Below, one piece after another: positions 1-5,654 of a DNA stretch of 5,654 nt (positions are counted from its first letter, which is position 1; each line of letters opens with the position of its first letter). The position numbers and the translations under genes are program-made. Below the pieces are notes generated by a model. It made no database searches and had not been told where the DNA came from. It saw nothing but the letters and a program-made list of their open reading frames with translations. This DNA is from Planctomycetaceae bacterium (lineage in GTDB: Bacteria; Planctomycetota; Planctomycetia; Pirellulales; Pirellulaceae), in assembly GCA_005773145.1 (NCBI GenBank), contig SXHS01000368.1, forward strand, positions 1 to 5,654. The letters run 5' to 3'.

Positions 1-83
1 TCGGGTTCCGCGTGGCTCTGATTCAAGAGCCCTAGTTTGCACACCGGCCTTCCATGGACCATCCTAGAAGTGGTGCCATGCTT

Positions 84-297
84 CGTTAACCGCCCAGCCG
101 CAGGCGCCGGCGGTGCACGGGCACGTCCATCATCCTTCTTTTGCTCGTTCCCAATCTTCCCCCTGATCGTACTACCTACATGGATTGCCCCATCTTTGGG
201 GTGCCACGGGCGGCTTGTCCGCCCGTGAATGTGTGGACGTGTGAATCGCGAATCGTTGGCCCGCGAACCGCCGGCGCCTGCGGCTGGGCGGTAAACG
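84..297. repeat. 39-bp inverted repeat flanking 136 bp (MITE-like or two opposed dispersed repeats)
   Basis: The arm at 84-122 is the reverse complement of 259-297 at 36 of 39 positions. The core, 89-114 against 267-292, is perfect over 26 bp; mismatches fall at 88/293, 115/266 and 117/264. Each arm is itself nearly palindromic, beginning ACCGCC and ending GGCGGT in the core, so it could fold alone as well as pair with its partner. The element lies entirely between genes. No target-site duplication is visible next to 84 and 297, and no transposase is encoded. It may be a non-autonomous mobile element, or two copies of an intergenic repeat inserted in opposite orientation. The repeat is seen directly; its nature is inference. 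Confidence 0.75.
188..227. repeat. Two adjacent short hairpins, the second with a perfect 9-bp stem
   Basis: CCCCA (188-192) pairs with TGGGG (197-201) around a four-base loop. Three bases later CACGGGCGG (205-213) pairs perfectly with CCGCCCGTG (219-227) around the loop CTTGT. Both sit inside the larger inverted repeat at 84-297. The second resembles short GC-rich hairpin repeats I associate with planctomycete intergenic DNA. No run of T follows, so it does not look like an intrinsic terminator. Confidence 0.6.
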
Positions 298-512
298 CGC
301 GGCCGACCACCAACACGTCCCATTTGTCGGTTGTAGAGAATGTGCCAGTTGTGCCGGTTCGCGAAGGTGAGCAGGGCCCGACCGCCACGGCTATGCCATT
401 GCTACGATCCGCGTCGATGACATGACAGTGGCAATCGCCACGCGCGCAATATTCGGAACTTCTCGTCGATTTCGAACGGTGCGTGCGGCACACTCCGGAA
501 CCGGTTGCCGTT

Positions 513-2129
513 ATGTGGACGCCGCCCAAGACCCCGAGCGCGAATCCGTCGCTATCGCTAGCGTTGCTTGCGATGATCGTGGCGGCCAGCGGTTGCACCA
601 GTGTGGGTACCTATGTTCGGAATGGGTGGAAGGTAGGTGAAAACTACGCCCGCCCGGCTGCGCCGGTCGCGACCCAGTGGATTGACAGCGATGATGCACG
701 GGTCGATCAGTCCTCCGACGACCTAAGCGGCTGGTGGACTGTGTTCCAGGACCCATTGCTGAATGCACTCATCGAAGAAGCCTATGGTCAGAATCTCACC
801 CTGCGCGAAGCCGGTTTTCGGATTCTATCCGCGCGCGCTCAGCTTGGAATCGCGCGAGGTAATTCTCTGCCACAGCTTCAGACGGCGGATGGTGGCTACA
901 CCCGTATCAATTCGGGCAACACATTTTTTGATCGGTGGGATTTTGGGTTCAATCTAGCGTGGGAACTCGATTTCTGGGGACGTTATCGCCGGGCGATCGC
1001 AGCCGGAGAGGCGACTCTTGATGCGTCGGTTGAAAACTACGATCAAGTCTTGGTGACCCTTCTGGGGGACGTGGCGTCGGCCTACATCCAGATTCGTACC
1101 ACCGAGGAGCGGATTCGACTCGCCGATAACACGGTCCGCATCCAAAAGGATGTGTTGACATTCATCCGGCAGAGGCGGGAACTCGGCGCGGTCGCCGACC
1201 TCGACCGGGCTCAAGCGGAAAGCAACTTGAAGCAGAGCGAGGCGCAGATCCGCGATCTTGAGATCACCCTGCGGGTCTTGCAGAATCAGTTGTGCATCTT
1301 GCTGGGAACTCCCCCCGAGCGACTCACGACGTTGCTCGCCTCGATTGGTGAGCAAGATATTCCCAAGGCGCCGGAAACCGTTGTGGTGGGAATCCCGGCC
1401 GAGTTGTTGGCACGTCGTCCGGACTTGCGTGGATTGGAACGGCAGGTCGCCGCGCAAGCGGAACGGATCGGCATTGCCAAAACCGACTGGTACCCGGCGA
1501 TCACGCTATCCGGCAATTTGGGCTGGCAAGCCAATTCGTTGTCCAATCTGTTCACGCCACAGACGCAGATCAGCAGCGTGGGTGCTGGCTTTCAATGGCC
1601 CCTCTTGAACTATGGTCGAATACTGAACAATGTACGTCTGCAGGAAGCCGAATTCCAACGGTTGGTGGCCGTCTATCAAAACTCGGCATTGCAGGCGGCA
1701 GTCGAAGCGGAAAACGGAATCGTGACCTTTCTGGAACAGACCGAAAGGGCGCGGACGTTGGAAGAGAGCGTGGATGCCGCGTTTATCGCGTTGGGCGTGA
1801 TGGTCAAACAGTATGAAGTGGGCTTGGCCGGCTCTGATTTCAACCGCTATGCGACCATCTTGCAATCGCTATTACAACAACAGGACCTGTGGGCTCAATC
1901 TCGCGGCCAGACGGCTCAGGGGCTCGTTGATACCTACCGCGCTCTCGGGGGCGGTTGGCAAATTCGCATCGCACCCGTCCCCGACAAACAGGGCATCTTA
2001 TCGACTCGTCGAGTCGAACCCGTCCAGCCGGAGCTTGGGGGTGAGCGGGTGCCCCCTGCGGAACCACAGCCGCAGCGTCTACCGGAACCGGCCCCCTCCC
2101 CCACGCCTCCGCGTGATCTGCGCAAATGA
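513..2129 (+). CDS. Outer-membrane efflux lipoprotein, TolC/OprM/NodT family
   Basis: This is the outer-membrane duct of a tripartite efflux pump; family members form trimeric beta-barrels with a long periplasmic alpha-helical tunnel. From the ATG at 513 it is 538 residues. A hydrophobic stretch (about 14-25) leads to a lipobox-like ASGC with Cys28, so it is probably a lipidated protein. A first OEP repeat spans about residues 70-265 (GWW at 73-75, 'ELDFWGRYRRAI' near 151, 'ELGAVADLDRAQAE' from 223). The second spans about 290-480, with the hallmark 'RRPDLRGLERQ' from 301, 'YGRILNNVRLQEA' from 367, 'QYEVGLAGSDF' from 433 and 'TYRALGGGW' at 474-482. A Pro/Glu/Arg-rich tail of about 50 residues follows. 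An in-frame GTG at 483 would add ten residues; I prefer ATG 513 because it puts the signal peptide at a normal length, but neither start has a clear Shine-Dalgarno sequence. It is the first gene of an apparent operon with the adaptor and ABC transporter. Confidence 0.93.
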   Translation: MWTPPKTPSANPSLSLALLAMIVAASGCTSVGTYVRNGWKVGENYARPAAPVATQWIDSDDARVDQSSDDLSGWWTVFQDPLLNALIEEAYGQNLTLREAGFRILSARAQLGIARGNSLPQLQTADGGYTRINSGNTFFDRWDFGFNLAWELDFWGRYRRAIAAGEATLDASVENYDQVLVTLLGDVASAYIQIRTTEERIRLADNTVRIQKDVLTFIRQRRELGAVADLDRAQAESNLKQSEAQIRDLEITLRVLQNQLCILLGTPPERLTTLLASIGEQDIPKAPETVVVGIPAELLARRPDLRGLERQVAAQAERIGIAKTDWYPAITLSGNLGWQANSLSNLFTPQTQISSVGAGFQWPLLNYGRILNNVRLQEAEFQRLVAVYQNSALQAAVEAENGIVTFLEQTERARTLEESVDAAFIALGVMVKQYEVGLAGSDFNRYATILQSLLQQQDLWAQSRGQTAQGLVDTYRALGGGWQIRIAPVPDKQGILSTRRVEPVQPELGGERVPPAEPQPQRLPEPAPSPTPPRDLRK

Positions 2130-2150
2130 CGCGCAGCTTGCCGTGCCCCT

Positions 2151-2196
2151 CGATCGCAAATAGAATGATAGTGGTGAACGATCGATCGCAAGTGGA
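2151..2196. repeat. Imperfect direct repeat in the spacer before the adaptor gene
   Basis: The 14-mers starting CGATCGCAA at 2151 and at 2183 agree at 12 of 14 positions and lie 32 bp apart, close to three helical turns. The second overlaps the palindrome CGATCGATCG (2179-2188). The 118-bp spacer is otherwise featureless. The repeat could be a protein-binding site or chance; nothing else supports either. Confidence 0.25.
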
Positions 2197-2236
2197 TGCT
2201 TGTGACGCAACCGCGAGTCCGTGGATCGAGTTGGTC

Positions 2237-2241
2237 GAGAG
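2237..2241 (+). promoter_or_regulatory. Weak ribosome binding site (GAGAG) for the adaptor
   Basis: GAGAG ends six bases before the ATG at 2248. It favours this start over the in-frame GTG at 2221, which would add nine residues ahead of the membrane anchor. Confidence 0.45.
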
Positions 2242-2247
2242 CATTTC

Positions 2248-3648
2248 ATGGGGCGAATCATTGCAGTTCTCGTATTCGGTGGCTTGATCGCCGCCGGATA
2301 CTACGGATATCGGTCGTATGCGAAATCCGCACCGGATGTCCATTTTCGCACCGCACAGGTGGAGATGGGCGATCTGATCGTTTCGGTGAGTGCCACTGGC
2401 ACGTTGGAGCCCGAGGATCTGGTCGATGTCGGCGCCCAGTTGGTTGGGAGGGTGACCGAGTTGGGGGTCGAGGCAGACGCATCGGGGGCCGGAACGGGCC
2501 AGCCCAAGAGGATTGACTATGGATCGGTCGTGGAGAAGGACCAACTTCTAGCCCGAATCGACGATTCCATCTATCGGGCCCAATTCAATCAGGCCAAAGC
2601 CGCCGTACTCAATGCCGAGGCCAATCTCCTACAGACGCAAGCTCGCTTGATGCAGACCGAAGCCGAATGGGATCGGGCGAAGAAACTGCGGTCCTTGAAG
2701 CTCACGGGATTGTCCCCGTCCGCGCTGCGATCCACTAAGCGGGAGCCGTTTGAAATCAAGGGGATCGCCGATGCTGACTATGTGCTGGCACAGTCCAATT
2801 TTGAATCAGCGAAAGCCAGCGTCGAGGTGGCCAAGGCGATCATTGAGCAGAATCGAGCAACGCTGGAACTGGCGGAGACCAATCTCGGGTACACGGTCAT
2901 TCGTTCCCCGGTCAGCGGCACAATCATCGATCGACGCGTGAATATTGGCCAAACGGTTATTTCTAGCTTGAGCGCGCCGAGCCTGTTTCTGATTGCCAAG
3001 GACCTGCGGCGAATGCAGGTGTGGGCCTCGGTCAACGAGGCCGACATCGGCGTGTTGAAAATCGGCATGCCCGTGACATTTACCGTGGATGCATTTCCGG
3101 AAGATTTGTTTCATGGCACGGTAGCCCAGATCCGCCTCAATGCCACGATGACTCAAAACGTTGTGACGTACACGGTGGTGATCGCCAACGACAATGCCGA
3201 CCTCAAGCTGCTCCCCTATTTGACTGCGAATGTAAAGTTCTTGGTGAAGCAATTGCCGCAAGTGTTGCTGGTGCCGAATGCGGCGCTCCGTTATCAACCT
3301 GTGCCCGAACGCATGGTGCCGGATGCGCTGGATCAAGCCGGGACGGCCTCCGGTTCCGATGCGGCCAGCGGCCCGGCGCCGAATGGCAAACCAGGAACCG
3401 TGTGGATTCGCGAGGGAGATTTTGTGCGACCAGTCACGGTCATGATGGGTGAGTCCGATGATACGTCGACCGAGATTCTCGCTGGAGAAATCGAGGTAGG
3501 GGACGAAGTGGTCCTGGGCGAGACCAAGGAGGCCGTCGCCCAGGACGTTACCAATCCGTTCGCGCCGCCGAGGATGCCCCGTCGCACCCCCACCCCGCGC
3601 TCCACTCGCAGTGGCGCAGGCTTCCAACCTGTGAGAAAAGTGGCATAG
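2248..3648 (+). CDS. macA: MacA-like periplasmic adaptor (HlyD/RND-type membrane fusion protein)
   Basis: The adaptor links the MacB-like transporter to the outer-membrane duct. From ATG 2248 it is 466 residues against about 370 for E. coli MacA. An uncleaved N-terminal membrane anchor (about 4-21) precedes a barrel-sandwich/lipoyl domain whose halves lie near 40-106 and 214-250 ('VIRSPVSGTIIDRRVNIGQ'). Between them is a coiled-coil hairpin (about 108-212) that should touch the TolC-like partner. A beta-barrel domain follows ('MQVWASVNEADIGVLKIGMPV' region, about 255-330), then the membrane-proximal domain with 'VLLVPNAALR'. Extra length comes from a Gly-rich loop at 75-88 in the first lipoyl half, about 22 residues at the hairpin tip (151-172), a low-complexity Ala/Gly/Ser loop at 351-382, and a Pro/Arg-rich tail. 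The final residues and the TAG stop are encoded by tandem repeat DNA (3610-3665). The gene starts 118 bp after the duct gene and ends 55 bp before the transporter, so co-transcription is likely. Confidence 0.93.
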   Translation: MGRIIAVLVFGGLIAAGYYGYRSYAKSAPDVHFRTAQVEMGDLIVSVSATGTLEPEDLVDVGAQLVGRVTELGVEADASGAGTGQPKRIDYGSVVEKDQLLARIDDSIYRAQFNQAKAAVLNAEANLLQTQARLMQTEAEWDRAKKLRSLKLTGLSPSALRSTKREPFEIKGIADADYVLAQSNFESAKASVEVAKAIIEQNRATLELAETNLGYTVIRSPVSGTIIDRRVNIGQTVISSLSAPSLFLIAKDLRRMQVWASVNEADIGVLKIGMPVTFTVDAFPEDLFHGTVAQIRLNATMTQNVVTYTVVIANDNADLKLLPYLTANVKFLVKQLPQVLLVPNAALRYQPVPERMVPDALDQAGTASGSDAASGPAPNGKPGTVWIREGDFVRPVTVMMGESDDTSTEILAGEIEVGDEVVLGETKEAVAQDVTNPFAPPRMPRRTPTPRSTRSGAGFQPVRKVA

Positions 3649-3665
3649 GCTTCCAGCCTGTGAAA
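3610..3665. repeat. Two tandem copies of a hairpin repeat across the adaptor stop codon
   Basis: The 27-bp segments at 3610-3636 and 3639-3665 share AGTGGC..AGGCTTCCA.CCTGTGA and lie 29 bp apart, with three or four differences. Copy 2 can fold as CATAGGCT-tcc-AGCCTGTG (one U-G pair), while copy 1 has an extra mismatch in its stem. Copy 1 encodes 'SGAGFQPVR' and copy 2 supplies the TAG at 3646-3648. A TTTT run (3666-3669) follows copy 2, but the stem is short and the next gene begins 35 bases later, so a terminator role is doubtful. Confidence 0.8.
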
Positions 3666-3690
3666 TTTTACAAGAACCCCTGACGGCAAT

Positions 3691-3694
3691 AGGA
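3691..3694 (+). promoter_or_regulatory. Ribosome binding site (AGGA) for the MacB-like gene
   Basis: AGGA ends nine bases before ATG 3704. This start gives 'MELIRVENITKTY', the normal N-terminus of the ATPase family. An ATG at 3694 is out of frame. Confidence 0.55.
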
Positions 3695-3703
3695 TGCCTG
3701 GGC

Positions 3704-5654
3704 ATGGAATTGATTCGCGTCGAGAACATCACGAAGACCTATCGCGTGGGGGAGATCGAATTTCCCGTGTTGAAGGGGGTTTCGTTTTCCATCCAACGAG
3801 GCGAGATGGTCGCGATTGTGGGATCCTCCGGTTCCGGCAAGAGCACGCTGATGAACAGCCTGGGATGCCTGGATCGCCCCACCTCTGGTGAATATTGGCT
3901 CGACGGTCGGGAAGTCGGCCAGCTCGATCGGACTCAGCGGGCCTTAGTCCGGGTGGCTAAGCTGGGATTCGTGTTTCAGAACTTCAATCTGCTCGCCCGC
4001 ACCACGGCCGTTAACAACGTACTGATGCCGTTGGACTACGCGCCCGATCATCCGGGTTTCGCTCTGGCTCATCGGCGTGCGGTCGAGCTGCTGACACGCG
4101 TGGGCTTGAATGACCGGCTGGGTTATGTCCCCTCGAAGATGTCCGGCGGCCAGCAGCAACGTGTGGCGATCGCCCGGTCACTCATCAATCATCCTCAGGT
4201 ACTGCTTGCGGACGAGCCGACCGGGAACTTGGATTCCAAGACCGGGGTGGAAATCCTGCGCATGTTTCAGGAATTGAATGCTGAGGGGATTACCATCATC
4301 CTGGTGACCCACGATCCCAGTGTCACCGCCTGCGCACATCGGATGATTCGTCTGGAAGACGGGCTGGTCGTTGAGGATGTTCGCAATGAGCGACAGAGGA
4401 TACTGTTTTCGGGACATGAGCCGGTGGGAATCGGATCACCCTTGTCTACCGCAAGTAGCGACACGGGGGGCGATGGCCATCCCGTTGCCTTAGCGGTGCC
4501 ACTGCGGACCAAGCCTCGTGAGGCGGCGGCGCGGCGAACATCGGTAACGCCGGCGGCGATTCTCGACGTGCCCGCGCCACGGCGGCTGACGCGTGTCGCG
4601 CATTGGTTTCCCGCGCCCTTTCGGACGGCGATTGGGGCCGTTCGGCGCAATAAGATGCGCTCGGCCCTAACGACCCTGGGCGTGGTCATCGGGGTTGCTG
4701 CGGTCGTGGCCATGGTGGAGATCAGTCAGGGGTCACGCAATTCGCTCATGCAGACCATGGCGACCATGGGAGCGCATACGCTCATGGTGCAGTCCGGCGC
4801 GGCTACGAGTGGCGGAGTCAATTTCGGGTTTGGCAGCGAGAAGACGCTCACGCCGGGGGATGCGGATAGCATCATCCGCGATTGTCCGGCCGTACAGACG
4901 GCTGCCCCGATGGTCTATACCCAAGGACAAGTGGTGCGCGGCAATCGCAACTGGGTTCCCATGAATATCTACGGTACCTCACCCCCATATCTGGAAGTAC
5001 GCGACTGGACCACGCTGCGCGAGGGGGAGATGTTCACCTCTCGCGACGTACGCAGCGCCAACAAAGTGTGCGTTATCGGAGAAACGATTGCACGGGAATT
5101 ATTTGACGACCAATCCCCGTTGGGACAAGACCTCCGCATCAAAAACGTGTCGTTTCGCGTCGTGGGGGTCCTGAGCCGCAAAGGTGCCAACATGATGGGA
5201 GTCGATCAAGATGATGTGATTCTGGCCCCCTGGACGACGATCAAATACCGCATCTCCAGCACCAACGCCGCGACAGACGCCGCTGCCGCGACGGGGAGCT
5301 CGGGGGGTAAGAACAAGGAGGTGAATACGTTGAGCGAACTGTATCCGGAAGCTACCTCCCGCTACCCTGCCCCATCGTCGACGCAGGCAGCCAACACGCC
5401 TCAACCCGTCCGATTCACCAATGTCGATCGCATCATGGTTAAGGCTCGGTCCGCCGAGATCGTGGAACAGGCCATCGCTCAGATTACAGCACTATTGCGC
5501 GATCGACATCGCATACGGGATGAAACGGACGACGATTTTAACATCCGAAACAATGCCGAGATGATGAAGGCGATGGGGAGTATGTCCAGCATGATGGGCA
5601 CTTTGTTGTTGATCGTGGCCCTGATCTCGCTGGTCGTGGGGGGCGTGGGCATCA
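3704..5654 (+). CDS. macB: MacB-like ABC transporter, ATPase fused to FtsX-like permease (3' end outside window)
   Basis: This is the energy-coupling inner-membrane component of the pump. MacB-type transporters do not carry substrate through their membrane helices; they use ATP to move a periplasmic domain that drives export through the adaptor and duct. The frame is open to the window edge, giving 650 residues with no stop. The N-terminal ATPase has Walker A GSSGSGKST (40-48, Lys46), Q-loop Gln92, signature MSGGQ (146-150, Met in place of the usual Leu), Walker B 'VLLADE' (166-171, Glu171 catalytic) and switch His203. An Ala/Arg/Pro-rich linker (about 227-305) leads to the first membrane helix (about 320-340, after 'RRNKMRSALTTLG'). 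A periplasmic MacB domain runs to about 625, with Cys394 and Cys456 and a low-complexity insertion at about 517-568. The second helix starts near 633 ('LLLIVALISLVVGGVGI') and is cut by the edge. E. coli MacB totals 648 residues, so this protein is probably over 100 longer. All visible ATPase motifs are intact. Confidence 0.95.
   Translation, partial: MELIRVENITKTYRVGEIEFPVLKGVSFSIQRGEMVAIVGSSGSGKSTLMNSLGCLDRPTSGEYWLDGREVGQLDRTQRALVRVAKLGFVFQNFNLLARTTAVNNVLMPLDYAPDHPGFALAHRRAVELLTRVGLNDRLGYVPSKMSGGQQQRVAIARSLINHPQVLLADEPTGNLDSKTGVEILRMFQELNAEGITIILVTHDPSVTACAHRMIRLEDGLVVEDVRNERQRILFSGHEPVGIGSPLSTASSDTGGDGHPVALAVPLRTKPREAAARRTSVTPAAILDVPAPRRLTRVAHWFPAPFRTAIGAVRRNKMRSALTTLGVVIGVAAVVAMVEISQGSRNSLMQTMATMGAHTLMVQSGAATSGGVNFGFGSEKTLTPGDADSIIRDCPAVQTAAPMVYTQGQVVRGNRNWVPMNIYGTSPPYLEVRDWTTLREGEMFTSRDVRSANKVCVIGETIARELFDDQSPLGQDLRIKNVSFRVVGVLSRKGANMMGVDQDDVILAPWTTIKYRISSTNAATDAAAATGSSGGKNKEVNTLSELYPEATSRYPAPSSTQAANTPQPVRFTNVDRIMVKARSAEIVEQAIAQITALLRDRHRIRDETDDDFNIRNNAEMMKAMGSMSSMMGTLLLIVALISLVVGGVGI

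Larger units (their letters stand above)
1..512. other. Gene-free, repeat-rich region upstream of the efflux operon
   Basis: No reading frame here looks like a real protein. The frames that are open on either strand run through the inverted repeats, have arbitrary composition and match no family I recognise. What the region does hold is structure: a long-armed inverted repeat (84-122 with 259-297), a hairpin pair at 188-227, and a small perfect stem GTGGC-aatc-GCCAC at 428-441. A promoter for the operon is expected between about 300 and 510, but I cannot point to a convincing -35/-10 pair. The first 80 bases may be the downstream flank of a gene outside the window. Confidence 0.6.

Noticed and set aside
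14..36. Stem GGCTCT/AGAGCC with a six-base loop, as a terminator of a gene upstream of the window.
   Set aside because: The stem is only six base pairs, and only a TTT run follows after several unrelated bases; no upstream gene is visible to support it.
84..297. CRISPR array or attachment site.
   Set aside because: The units are inverted, only two in number and without regular spacers; no cas or integrase gene is present.
324..427. Possible sigma-70 promoter boxes TTGTCG (324) and TTGCTA (399).
   Set aside because: Neither has a credible -10 box at 16-18 bp spacing, and planctomycete promoters are too poorly defined to claim more.
483..512. GTG start at 483 for the outer-membrane lipoprotein.
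   Set aside because: It lengthens the signal peptide region without adding a ribosome binding site; ATG 513 gives a more usual lipoprotein leader. Not excluded.
176..598. A 140-codon open frame on the minus strand across the upstream region.
   Set aside because: It runs through the hairpin repeats and the 5' end of the duct gene, has no recognisable domain, and part of it is simply the repeat DNA in translation.
3639..3670. Intrinsic terminator between adaptor and transporter genes.
   Set aside because: The stem is at most eight pairs with a wobble, the T run is four bases, and the same unit occurs twice as a repeat; the downstream gene starts close by with its own ribosome binding site.
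2806..3732. A 308-codon open frame on the minus strand opposite the adaptor gene.
   Set aside because: The + strand frame has a clear family identity over this whole stretch. The minus frame is a composition-driven shadow and reads through the tandem repeat at 3610-3665.

Overview
The window holds a tripartite MacAB-TolC-type efflux operon, all genes on the + strand, preceded by about 0.5 kb of gene-free DNA rich in inverted repeats. The organism is most likely a planctomycete (Planctomycetota). Three things suggest this: the outer-membrane lipoprotein opens after its lipobox with a 'CTSVGTYVRNGWKVGENY' type sequence that I associate with planctomycete NodT-like proteins; the adaptor and transporter carry insertions I associate with that phylum; and the intergenic DNA contains short GC-rich hairpin repeats (CACGGGCGG...CCGCCCGTG and AGGCTTCCAGCCT types) of a kind scattered through planctomycete genomes. 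This is recognition from memory, not a database result. A diderm, moderately GC-rich bacterium is certain from the gene content.

Layout. 1-512: no convincing gene; contains a pair of 39-bp inverted arms (84-122 and 259-297, 36 of 39 positions complementary) enclosing two further hairpins. 513-2129: outer-membrane efflux lipoprotein of the TolC/OprM/NodT family. 2130-2247: spacer with a 14-bp imperfect direct repeat. 2248-3648: MacA-like periplasmic adaptor (HlyD/RND-type membrane fusion protein). 3610-3665: two tandem copies, 29 bp apart, of a hairpin repeat that encodes the last residues and the stop codon of the adaptor. 3704-end: MacB-like ABC transporter (ATPase fused to an FtsX-like permease), cut off by the window edge inside its second membrane helix.

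Together the three proteins would form a pump. MacB binds ATP in the cytoplasm and drives movement in its periplasmic domain; the adaptor, anchored in the inner membrane, bridges the periplasm; the TolC-like trimer forms the outer-membrane duct. The substrate cannot be read from the sequence. I see no clearly new system. The points that deserve a second look are the intergenic repeats, the repeat that has become the end of a coding sequence, and extra segments in the adaptor and MacB (adaptor hairpin tip, MacB cytoplasmic linker, MacB periplasmic domain) compared with the E. coli proteins.
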